DNA of 29,089 nucleotides. Source: an uncultured Oscillospiraceae bacterium (lineage in GTDB: Bacteria; Bacillota; Clostridia; Oscillospirales; Acutalibacteraceae). The stretch lies in NCBI GenBank assembly GCA_900552115.1, contig URYP01000018.1, forward strand, positions 1 to 29,089, in the 5' to 3' direction. The notes beneath the pieces were generated by a model that was given only the letters and a program-made list of their open reading frames with translations, was not told the DNA's origin and did not search any database. Shown piece after piece: positions 7,314 through 14,068 of this stretch. Numbering within the stretch: position 1 is the stretch's first letter; each line of letters opens with the position of its first letter. The translations under genes were made by a program, and so were the position numbers.

Positions 7314-7342
7314 ATTCTACCGAACTTCGACGTATTTGTCAA
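7314..7342 (-). promoter_or_regulatory. Promoter of the 812-aa dockerin gene
   Basis: On the minus strand TTGACA (7342-7337) and TAGAAT (7319-7314) are separated by exactly 17 bases. A 7-bp dyad, CAATTCC...GGAATTG (7358-7383), sits about 16 bases upstream of the -35, where an activator such as the neighbouring AraC-type protein could bind. Confidence 0.8.
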
Positions 7343-7357
7343 TGGATAATCTATGAA

Positions 7358-7383
7358 CAATTCCGGAATTCTTTTGGGAATTG
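7358..7383. promoter_or_regulatory. Dyad upstream of the dockerin promoter
   Basis: CAATTCC (7358-7364) and GGAATTG (7377-7383) are inverted repeats 12 bases apart, and a GGAATTC palindrome core overlaps the left arm. There is no T run, so it does not look like a terminator for the upstream regulator gene. A protein-binding site is possible. Confidence 0.3.
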
Positions 7384-7432
7384 CCCCGAATCTTTAGAAT
7401 AAATACGCGGCATCTCTATACAACATGTGTAC

Positions 7433-8275
7433 TTATTTCACGCTTTTTGCCATACGCCGATACTGTGTCGGGGTCATCCCGGTCTGCCGCCGGAATATCC
7501 TCGTAAAATAATTATAATCTTCTATTCCAACGATGCCGGCTATTTCCGCAATTGGTCTTTCCGTACCGATCAAATACTGCTGCGCGCGGCGTACCCGGTC
7601 TTCGGTCACCATCTGCCCAACGGTTTTTCCAGTGTTGCGTTTCACCGTTTTGCAAATAGTTGCCACGCTGATATTCAAATCCTCCGCCATTTCCTGTAAT
7701 GTGAACGGGGCGATCAGGTGGGTATTAATATACTGCTGGATATGCTGCCAGCGGGCGCTGCTCTGTCGTTTCATCAGCTGCTCCAGCCGGATATACCCCA
7801 CACAGGCCATCATAATCCGCGACGTAGCGCTGAGCACTTCGGTTGATACCTGTTTCATTTTTTGAAAATTCTGGTGCAGGTCCCGCATGGAGCAGGGCAG
7901 CGACGCGCACTGCTTTTTAATCGAAGCCCATTGTGTTTTACGGTCTTCATCCGTCAGCAGCTGTCCCAGCATAATGTAGCCGAGAGTCCCCTGTTCATCA
8001 CTGATTGGCGCACACACCTCGACCAGGCCGGCATGGCAGGTATAAATCGCCACTGAATTCTTTTCCCTGGCCATGGTCATCCCCTGCCTGTCGCACTGGT
8101 GGCACCGCTCCATCCCCTCACAGCAGGAGCGCACCAGCATACAAAAATCGCATTGTTCTTCCGGATATTCGGTTATAAGCTGAAAATCCGCATCAAAGAT
8201 AGCAATGTGCTGTCCGGTAACCGTATGAAAATCAACCAAAATCTGCCTGAGTTTCCGCGTCCGCAGCTCATCCAC
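7433..8275 (-). CDS. AraC-family regulator with PocR-type sensory domain
   Basis: A 280-aa protein. I use the GTG at 8275 because GGGGGAGG lies 7 bases before it; an ATG at 8317 would add 14 residues without a good site. Residues 1-120 match PocR-type sensor domains: a cysteine cluster (C42, C45, C51, C52, C58, C61), then YTCHAGLVEVCAPI and LGYIMLGQ. Such domains sense small molecules, 1,2-propanediol in the case of PocR. Residues about 175-280 are two AraC helix-turn-helix units, the first around LQEMAEDLNISVATICK and the second around IAEIAGIVGIEDYNYFTRIF, ending TPTQYRR. It lies upstream of the dockerin/cohesin genes on the same strand, so it may control them; that is inference. Confidence 0.9.
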   Translation of the reverse strand: MDELRTRKLRQILVDFHTVTGQHIAIFDADFQLITEYPEEQCDFCMLVRSCCEGMERCHQCDRQGMTMAREKNSVAIYTCHAGLVEVCAPISDEQGTLGYIMLGQLLTDEDRKTQWASIKKQCASLPCSMRDLHQNFQKMKQVSTEVLSATSRIMMACVGYIRLEQLMKRQSSARWQHIQQYINTHLIAPFTLQEMAEDLNISVATICKTVKRNTGKTVGQMVTEDRVRRAQQYLIGTERPIAEIAGIVGIEDYNYFTRIFRRQTGMTPTQYRRMAKSVK

Positions 8276-8786
8276 AGCTATTCCTCCCCCGTTGTCCTTA
8301 AAAAAAGTATAGCACAATTTGCGAATTTTTTCAACCGCGCAACAACAGTAAAAGCAGAACCCCCCTCTTGCGAGGGGGGTTCTGCTTTTGTTAGAGGGGT
8401 GTTTTGAGGAGGGTAGAAATTTGTACCTGATTTTTGTGAGACGTTCCGGTGCGGCTCCATCCCGCCTCTCAAGTACGACTCTATTATAGCCGGCGCCATC
8501 TCGAAGTGTGTGAATGAACTATGAAATAAATATGAGTATTTTAATAAGACTCTTTGAACAAATATAGCGTCCGCTCTGTGTTATAGCGGCATGTTTAAAA
8601 ACCTCACCAAAACAGCGGAATATGTCCGTAACAGGTAATCGTCGGGGAGCGGCAAAGCCTCTTCTCGTTATGAATTGGCGGCGCCCCCCCTCTTCAGTAA
8701 ATTTGTTCCTATACACTCCGCCCCACAGAACAAGCCGCCACCGGATAGGCCGTCTCAACGTACAGACAAATTTCCAGCGCTGGCAA
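8276..8786. other. Intergenic region between the AraC-type regulator and lexA
   Basis: About 510 bases without a gene I can support. It contains the 18-bp hairpin at 8350-8389 and, on the minus strand, a TATAAT hexamer (8488-8483) that may be the -10 of the AraC-type gene, though no good -35 lies 17 bases upstream. Short frames near 8519-8794 lack ribosome-binding sites and recognisable similarity. Confidence 0.55.
8350..8389. terminator. Perfect 18-bp hairpin upstream of the AraC-type gene
   Basis: AAAAGCAGAACCCCCCTC (8350-8367) is the exact reverse complement of 8372-8389, with loop TTGC. A and T tracts flank it symmetrically. No gene ends nearby on either strand. On the minus strand it lies between the possible promoter and the start codon of the regulator gene, so it may act as an attenuator, or as a terminator for upstream readthrough. 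Confidence 0.6.
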
Positions 8787-8802
8787 GCAAACAAATGTTT
8801 GC
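8787..8802 (+). promoter_or_regulatory. LexA box (SOS operator) of lexA
   Basis: GCAAACAAATGTTTGC has inverted arms GCAAAC/GTTTGC around AAAT. The core AAC-AAAT-GTT fits the Gram-positive SOS consensus CGAAC-RNRY-GTTYC with an altered outer base pair. It overlaps the -35 of the lexA promoter, so LexA would repress its own gene. Confidence 0.8.
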
Positions 8803-8827
8803 AATTTGAAATAGGTTGTGCTATACT
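8799..8827 (+). promoter_or_regulatory. lexA promoter
   Basis: TTGCAA (8799-8804) and TATACT (8822-8827) are 17 bases apart. The -35 shares bases with the LexA box. Confidence 0.75.
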
Positions 8828-8919
8828 GATAGCAGCATAAGCCTTGGAAGAATTTTTGACATTACTTAAAAAAACTGCGATATGCCGGTATGAACGTCCG
8901 GCAAGAAATGGAGGTTTTT

Positions 8920-9504
8920 ATGAAAGCCTTAACCCCCAAACAACAAGCCGTACTCACTTTTCTTCAGGAAAGGGCCCAGGAAGGAATCCCCCCCTCTGTG
9001 CGGGAAATTTGTACGGCAACCGGTATAAAATCCACTTCGACGGTACACGCCTGTCTCCGCGCATTGGAGGAAAACGGCTGTATATCCCGTGAAAGCGGCC
9101 TAAACAGGGCTATCCGCCTGCCGGGTGAAAACGTCGCGCGGGTTCCTCTGTTGGGGCGGGTCACAGCCGGCCAGCCCATTCTGGCTGTCGAGGAAGTGGA
9201 ATCCTATGTCCCATACTCCGGCAAGGGATACCAGCCGGGCGAACTGTTTGCGCTGCGCGTCACCGGATCCAGTATGATTGGCGCCGGTATTTTGGACGGT
9301 GATGTGGTGATCGTGCAACGAACCCCGACCGCTCAGAACGGTGAAATCGTTGTCGCGCTGATTGGGGATGAGGCGACCGTGAAGCGATTTTATAAAGAAA
9401 ACGGGCATTTCCGGCTTCAGCCGGAAAATGATGCTTTCGAACCTATAATTGTAGAGGAGTGCGCTGTTTTAGGGAAAGTCGTTTCCCTTTTGCGGTATTT
9501 CTGA
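8920..9504 (+). CDS. lexA: LexA repressor, SOS response
   Basis: A 194-aa protein beginning MKALTPKQQAVLTFL. The ATG at 8920 is preferred over one at 8890 because GGAGG lies 5 bases before it and the N-terminus then matches the family. Residues about 1-65 are the winged-helix DNA-binding domain (PSVREI, then GIKSTSTVHACLRALE). The autocleavage site is Ala83-Gly84 in VTAGQPIL. The S24-type catalytic pair is Ser118 (TGSSMIGAGILDGD) and Lys155 (EATVKRF). RecA filaments stimulate self-cleavage after DNA damage, relieving repression. A LexA box lies over its own promoter. No other SOS gene is adjacent. Confidence 0.97.
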   Translation: MKALTPKQQAVLTFLQERAQEGIPPSVREICTATGIKSTSTVHACLRALEENGCISRESGLNRAIRLPGENVARVPLLGRVTAGQPILAVEEVESYVPYSGKGYQPGELFALRVTGSSMIGAGILDGDVVIVQRTPTAQNGEIVVALIGDEATVKRFYKENGHFRLQPENDAFEPIIVEECAVLGKVVSLLRYF

Positions 9505-9577
9505 CGCGCGTATCCGGCACACCGGAACGGTTCTCCATCGCCGGCCCGGTATACCTGCGTTCTTTTATTCCTGATGG

Positions 9578-9708
9578 TAAAACCCCGGCGGATTTATGGT
9601 CATAACCTTTGGGGAGAAATCGGAGTTGCCGCTCCGATTTCTGAAATGCGGCTCACCGCACTTCAGATTCTCCGCTAAGTCTATGTCGCATTATCCGCCG
9701 GGGTTTTA
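9578..9708. other. Structured 131-nt element between lexA and the kinase gene
   Basis: TAAAACCCCGGCGGAT (9578-9593) and ATCCGCCGGGGTTTTA (9693-9708) form a perfect 16-bp closing stem. Between them are a perfect 11-bp hairpin (AGAAATCGGAG 9615-9625 with 9632-9642) and a second one (CTGAA-A-TGCGG 9641-9651 with 9656-9666, one mismatch). A weaker TTATG/CATAA dyad is at 9594-9605. The outer stem has A and T tracts, so it could terminate both convergent genes. The nested interior is far larger than a usual terminator loop. It may be a structured RNA or a small repeat element with inverted ends. Confidence 0.6.
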
Positions 9709-9743
9709 TTTTCCGTTTTTCCTACCGCTTAATACAACCGGTT

Positions 9744-11099
9744 TCATTCCGGAGCCTCAGCAGTTTCCGAGTCGATAGCCGCCTCAAAAGAAACCTGAAT
9801 AGTGGTTCCCTCCCCGAGCGTGCTGTCCAGCGATAAGGAGGCATGATGCTGCATGGCGATATGCTTTACAATCGCCAGTCCCAGCCCTGTCCCGCCGGTT
9901 TCCTTTGAGCGGCTCTTGTCCACTCGGTAAAACCGTTCAAAAATCCGGCCCTGATGCTCGGGCGGGATGCCGATGCCCGTATCCTTTACCTGCAGCGTAA
10001 CCCGGCCGCCCGCCTCGCCAATCGTTACCGCAACCGTACCGCCCGGTCGGTTGTAGCGAATGGCATTGTCACAAAGATTGTACAGCAATTCTTCCAGCAG
10101 GCGCCGGTTCCCCCAAACTGGACCGGGACCGCCGGCAATGGTAAGCGCCACCTGTTCCTTCTCCGCTTTAAAGCTGAGAAGCTGGGCGCATTCATCCGCC
10201 ACCTCCCGCAGTGACACCCGCTCCCGCACCTCCAGCATGGGCGGATCGTCCAGCGCCGATAATTGCAGAATATCCCCGATCAGGGACACCAGCCGCCCCG
10301 CTTCCTTGTGGATTTTTCCAGCAAACGCGGGAACATCCTCATCCTTCACCATACCGTTCTCAATCATTTCGGCATAACCGCATATGGAGGTGAGCGGAGT
10401 CTTCAGCTCATGAGAAACATTGGCCGTAAACTCCTGTCTCATTTTATCCATTTCTTTTTTCTTTTTTTGCTGTTCCTGAACCGCATAGGCAAAGGGTTTT
10501 AATTCATGGTAGGGGATCTCCTCCGCAATGTGCTCCATATCCGACGCCATTGCCTCAATCGGCTTAACCAGGCGGCGGGTCAGCAGCACCGACAATATAA
10601 CCGACACCACCAACAATACAGCCCCGATAGCCACGATTGCTGGCAGCGCCCGCTCAAACGAGGCATACAGGTTTTTGACCTCTCCGGCGATGCGCAGCAC
10701 ATTGCCGTCCGACAGCCGCACAGCGTAGTAATAGGTATTCAGCCCCAGGGTATTGGAGCGGCGGGTGTCCTCCCCCTTGCCCTCCTTCAGGGCCTGCTGA
10801 ACCTCTGGGCGGGAGGTATGGTTGTCCATGGTACCGGCGTCAGCCTGGCTCTCTGCCAGGACTGCGCCCTCCGGAGATATCAGCGTAATCCGCATTTTGT
10901 CCCGTCCGCCGAAGCCGGACAGGACGCTTTTGTCCTCCAGATAGGGATAGTTGTCCTGCAGCAGATGCGCATAGGAGCGAATATCCTCTTTTAGCTGCTG
11001 CTCAAACACATTGTGAAACACTGTGATGGTCAGCACCGCCGTCAGTACCATGGACAGCAAAGCGATAAAGATCAGCCTAAAGTTGATTTTTTCTTCCAC
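9744..11099 (-). CDS. phoR: PhoR-type sensor histidine kinase
   Basis: A 451-aa membrane kinase starting at GTG (11099), with AAGGGG 8 bases upstream. Transmembrane helices at about 9-29 and 152-174 enclose an extracellular sensor region. A HAMP-like linker (RRLVKPIEAMA) leads to the HisKA motif NVSHELKTPLTS with phospho-accepting His230. An ATP-binding domain follows with N-box LCDNAIRYNRPGG, G1 DTGIGIPPE, F-box RIFERFYRVD and G2 GGTGLGLAIVKHI. It should autophosphorylate and pass phosphate to the response regulator encoded 12 bases upstream. The nearby phosphate transporter and PhoP-like box support a phosphate-starvation role, but the signal is inferred from context. Confidence 0.9.
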   Translation of the reverse strand: MEEKINFRLIFIALLSMVLTAVLTITVFHNVFEQQLKEDIRSYAHLLQDNYPYLEDKSVLSGFGGRDKMRITLISPEGAVLAESQADAGTMDNHTSRPEVQQALKEGKGEDTRRSNTLGLNTYYYAVRLSDGNVLRIAGEVKNLYASFERALPAIVAIGAVLLVVSVILSVLLTRRLVKPIEAMASDMEHIAEEIPYHELKPFAYAVQEQQKKKKEMDKMRQEFTANVSHELKTPLTSICGYAEMIENGMVKDEDVPAFAGKIHKEAGRLVSLIGDILQLSALDDPPMLEVRERVSLREVADECAQLLSFKAEKEQVALTIAGGPGPVWGNRRLLEELLYNLCDNAIRYNRPGGTVAVTIGEAGGRVTLQVKDTGIGIPPEHQGRIFERFYRVDKSRSKETGGTGLGLAIVKHIAMQHHASLSLDSTLGEGTTIQVSFEAAIDSETAEAPE

Positions 11100-11111
11100 A
11101 TGGCCATCCCC

Positions 11112-11777
11112 TTAACCATCAATTTTGTATCCCACGTTTCGGACGGTTTTAATCAGCTCGCCTCCCGCTCCCAATTTCTTGCGAAGCGTTTTGATGTGCA
11201 TGTCCACCGTGCGGGTTTCCCCTTCATAATCCATGCCCCACACCTTGTCCATCAGCTTTTCGCGCGTCATCACGATCCGCTGGTTGGCCAGCAGGCATTT
11301 TAACAGCTCATATTCCTTGAAAGTCAGCTCACAGGGGACGCTGTCCACGGTTACCAGATGCTGGTCGTCGTCCAGCTTAATGCAGCCAAACCGCAACACA
11401 GCGTTGTCCACCTGCTGCACCCGTCGCATAACCGCCTTTACGCGGGAAATCAGTTCCATAATGCCAAAGGGTTTGGTGATATAATCGTCCGCGCCGTTGT
11501 CCAGTCCTTTTACCTTATCCCATTCGGTGGATTTGGCTGTAACCATGATCACCGGAATGTTCTGCAAGCGGACATTCTGGCGCATCAGCCTTAAAATCTG
11601 TAGACCGTCTTCACCCGGCAGCATGATATCCAGCAGCACCAGGTCGGGACGCTGGCGGCGGCAGGCTTCAAGGAAAGCCGCGCCTGTGTCGAATTCAGCG
11701 GTAGCGTAGCCGCTGTTCTGCAACGCATAGCTCTCCATCTGACGGATATTCAAATCGTCCTCGACAATATAAATCAC
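11112..11777 (-). CDS. phoP: PhoP/PhoB-type response regulator
   Basis: A 221-aa OmpR/PhoB-class regulator. It starts at GTG (11777) with GGAGG upstream. The receiver domain (1-115) has acidic VEDD at 5-8, phospho-acceptor Asp50 in LVLLDIMLPGEDG, the conserved Thr in MVTAKS and Lys in YITKPFG. The C-terminal winged helix (about 125-221) contains LTFKEYELLKCLL and ETRTVDMHIKTLRKKLG, ending VRNVGYKI. It lies directly before the kinase gene. The tandem TTTACA repeat upstream of the transporter gene is its likely binding site. A fit to the phosphate regulon is strong from neighbourhood but not proven. Confidence 0.92.
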   Translation of the reverse strand: MIYIVEDDLNIRQMESYALQNSGYATAEFDTGAAFLEACRRQRPDLVLLDIMLPGEDGLQILRLMRQNVRLQNIPVIMVTAKSTEWDKVKGLDNGADDYITKPFGIMELISRVKAVMRRVQQVDNAVLRFGCIKLDDDQHLVTVDSVPCELTFKEYELLKCLLANQRIVMTREKLMDKVWGMDYEGETRTVDMHIKTLRKKLGAGGELIKTVRNVGYKIDG

Positions 11778-11936
11778 GCGATCTCCTCCCTGCCCAGCCG
11801 GACGAACGCATCGCCCGAAAATGCCAGCGGTTGTTCGCCCTGTTAATATATTCAGAACAGCGGCCGAAAGATGGCGCCGCTAAAGGAAATTATACCGCCA
11901 CCCAATCTTCCCAGTCTCAGACTAAGGTCCGCGTTT

Positions 11937-11965
11937 ATTATACCGGCTTTGCGCCGTTACGGCAA
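11937..11965 (-). promoter_or_regulatory. Candidate promoter of the two-component genes
   Basis: On the minus strand TTGCCG (11965-11960) and TATAAT (11942-11937) are 17 bases apart; the -35 overlaps the last codons of the transporter gene. A second TATAAT (11894-11889) lies downstream without a clear -35. Between them is an 11-base palindrome AGTCT-C-AGACT (11913-11923). No terminator is evident after the transporter gene, so readthrough is also possible. Confidence 0.5.
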
Positions 11966-13705
11966 GGCGTATTCCGATTTATAATTTTCGTACATGTCTG
12001 CAAACGCCCTGTCGTCGGAGTTTTTCAGCGTATTCAGGTATTCATGCGTTTCAAAGCTGTCCTGGTGCACTTGGATCAGACACACGGCAATATTGGAACA
12101 GTGATCGGCCACCCGTTCGCAGTCGGTAATGATATCGGAAAACACAAAGCCCATCTCCGTGGTACACTCGCCGCGCTGCAGCCGTTCAATATGCCGCCGT
12201 TTCAGTTGTTTTTTCAGCAGGTCCACCACCTGCTCGAGAGGTTCGACATGAGCGGCCAAATCCAGATCCTTACGGTGGAACGCCTCCACCGCCATACGCA
12301 CGATGGCCCGTACCGCCCTGTACATGTGCTGCAGATCCTCCTGTGCGTCCGGGGTAAAGACAATCTGTTTCTGGTCAATTTCCCGCGCAGTCTTCATCAT
12401 GTTGACGGCATGGTCGCTGATACGCTCAAAATCGCCGATACAGTGGAGTAGGCGGGATACCTCGTGACTATCGGACAGGCTCAGACTGTGGCTGCTCAGC
12501 TTCACGAGGTACGTGCCAATCGCGTCCTCATAGGTGTCAACCTGCTGCTCCCACTGGTTGATCGTCGCCGCCGATTTTTCATCATAATGGCCGATCATCG
12601 ACATAGCCAGATCCAGCGTATCGCGGGACAAATCCGCCATGACCCGGGTGGTGGTCCGGCACTGATCCAGCGCAACGGCCGGTGTGGCCAGCAGCCGCTC
12701 GTCCAACAGCGGTTCCGCCTCTTCCACCTTGGCGTCCGGAATCGTCAGGCAGGCCAGTTTCTCGAGCTGTTTGCCGAACGGGCAGAGCAGCAGGGTCGAC
12801 AGCAGGTTGAACGCCGTATGAATAATCGCAATTTGCGCGGCGTTTACCGTATCCCCCACAAAAGCGAAATCGATCAACGCATTCAGTCCGTAGAATGCGG
12901 CCATCAGCACGACTGTTCCGATAATATTGAAATACAGATGTACCATGGCCGCCCTTTTGGCGTTTTTATTGGCGCCGATCGACGATATCAGCGCTGTTAC
13001 ACAGGTGCCGATATTTTGTCCCATGACAATGGGGATTGCCGATGCGAACGTAATGCTTCCGGTGGCAGCCAACGCTTGCAAAATGCCCACCGAAGCGGAG
13101 GAGCTCTGGATAATCGCGGTCAGCAGGGCGCCGGCCAACACGCCGAACAGCGGGTTGGAAAACAGGGTCAAAATTTGTGTAAATTCCGGGATGTCGGCCA
13201 GCGGTTTCACCGCACCCGACATGGTGTCCATCCCGAACATCAGAATGGCAAATCCCAGCAGGATCAGCCCCACGTCCTTCTTCTTACCGTTTTTCATAAA
13301 CATATAAAGAACAATGCCCACGACCGCCAGGATCGGCGAAAAAGACGAAGGCGTCAGCATCTGGATAAACCAGTTATCGCTCTGAATCCCGGTGGTGCTG
13401 AGAAGCCAGGCGGTCACTGTCGTTCCCACATTGGCGCCCATGATGATGCTGATGGCCTGAGACAGCTGCATCAGGCCCGAGTTGACAAAGCCCACCACCA
13501 TCACCGTGGTCGCCGAGGAGGATTGGATAACCGCCGTTACGCCAGCCCCCAGTAAAATTCCCTTTAAAGGATTGGCTGTCAGCCGTTCCAGGATATGCTT
13601 AAGCTTTCCCCCGGATCGTTTCTCCAGCCCTTCCCCCATCAGCGTCATACCGTAGAGAAAGATGGCCAGCCCGCCGAACAGCGTCAGTACGTTAAAAAAA
13701 GACAT
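11957..13705 (-). CDS. nptA: Na+/phosphate cotransporter with C-terminal PhoU-like domain
   Basis: A 582-aa membrane protein of the NptA/NptII family, importing phosphate with sodium. The membrane part (about 1-320) is an inverted repeat: each half has the signature QSSSA (VIQSSSATTVMVVGF and IIQSSSASVGILQAL) and a GxNxGTxVTA segment. Residues about 340-575 are cytoplasmic, helical and PhoU-like (SLSDSHEVSRLLHCIGDFERISDHAVN and FSDIITDCERVADHCSNIA), thought to control uptake. Downstream lie a PhoP/PhoR pair on the same strand. A PhoP-type box upstream (13788-13804) suggests induction at low phosphate. Confidence 0.94.
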   Translation of the reverse strand: MSFFNVLTLFGGLAIFLYGMTLMGEGLEKRSGGKLKHILERLTANPLKGILLGAGVTAVIQSSSATTVMVVGFVNSGLMQLSQAISIIMGANVGTTVTAWLLSTTGIQSDNWFIQMLTPSSFSPILAVVGIVLYMFMKNGKKKDVGLILLGFAILMFGMDTMSGAVKPLADIPEFTQILTLFSNPLFGVLAGALLTAIIQSSSASVGILQALAATGSITFASAIPIVMGQNIGTCVTALISSIGANKNAKRAAMVHLYFNIIGTVVLMAAFYGLNALIDFAFVGDTVNAAQIAIIHTAFNLLSTLLLCPFGKQLEKLACLTIPDAKVEEAEPLLDERLLATPAVALDQCRTTTRVMADLSRDTLDLAMSMIGHYDEKSAATINQWEQQVDTYEDAIGTYLVKLSSHSLSLSDSHEVSRLLHCIGDFERISDHAVNMMKTAREIDQKQIVFTPDAQEDLQHMYRAVRAIVRMAVEAFHRKDLDLAAHVEPLEQVVDLLKKQLKRRHIERLQRGECTTEMGFVFSDIITDCERVADHCSNIAVCLIQVHQDSFETHEYLNTLKNSDDRAFADMYENYKSEYALP

Positions 13706-14014
13706 GAATATTAGCCTCCCCGTTTCCTCTGCATAGATTGTCCAATTTTATAGTAGAGTAGGCAAGTAAAATAAAGGAGGGGATTTATGTAAAATCCATG
13801 TAAAATCATGTCGATACTTCCCCCTCCCAAGCAATCCTTTTTAACCGGTCAACATTATTCACCGGTTGTCAGCCGGCCCCAGGATTGCGAACATAGCGCC
13901 ATGAATCCAGGAAGCCGTAAGCAGATTCGTTATTAGCGATGATTCCACGAAAACGCTCTCCAGCCGAATTCTCCCAGCCACGTCTCCATTCCCTTAAACC
14001 GCCCGCTACCCAAC
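13706..14014. other. Intergenic region between ftsZ and the phosphate transporter
   Basis: About 310 bases. It holds the transporter promoter and PhoP-like box (13747-13804) and a 7-bp dyad AACCGGT/ACCGGTT (13843-13867) with an 11-base loop. From 13870 to 14014 I see nothing I can name. Confidence 0.6.
13747..13804 (-). promoter_or_regulatory. PhoP box and -10 region of the phosphate transporter gene
   Basis: On the minus strand TTTACA (13804-13799), five bases, TTTACA (13793-13788) match the Bacillus PhoP box TT(A/C/T)ACA-N5-TT(A/C/T)ACA with the proper 11-bp period. A further TTTACT (13770-13765) lies about two periods downstream. A -10-like TATAAA is at 13752-13747. Together with the adjacent PhoP/PhoR pair, this points to phosphate-starvation control. 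No consensus -35 is visible, as expected for an activated promoter. Confidence 0.65.
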
Positions 14015-14045
14015 AAAAAAAGGCAGCGCCTACAGCGCTGCCTTT
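14015..14045 (-). terminator. Terminator of ftsZ and the dcw cluster
   Basis: On the minus strand AAAGGCAGCGC (14045-14035) pairs exactly with GCGCTGCCTTT (14029-14019) and is followed by a run of seven T (14021-14015). It lies 23 bases after the ftsZ stop. Confidence 0.92.
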
Positions 14046-14068
14046 CAATAAACTCTTTTGTCGAACTA

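Noticed and set aside
4640..7402. Two long plus-strand open frames (382 and 516 codons) opposite the 812-aa dockerin gene
   Set aside because: They are antisense to a gene with clear signal peptide, repeats and dockerin. Their translations show no domain, and good ribosome-binding sites are absent. Codon bias of the real gene explains the lack of stops.
8519..8794. A 91-codon minus-strand frame upstream of lexA
   Set aside because: There is no ribosome-binding site or recognisable motif, and it begins inside the LexA box of the divergent promoter region.
12464..13555. A 363-codon plus-strand frame opposite the phosphate transporter gene
   Set aside because: It lies wholly inside nptA on the other strand, and its His/Gln/Arg-rich translation is typical of a shadow frame.
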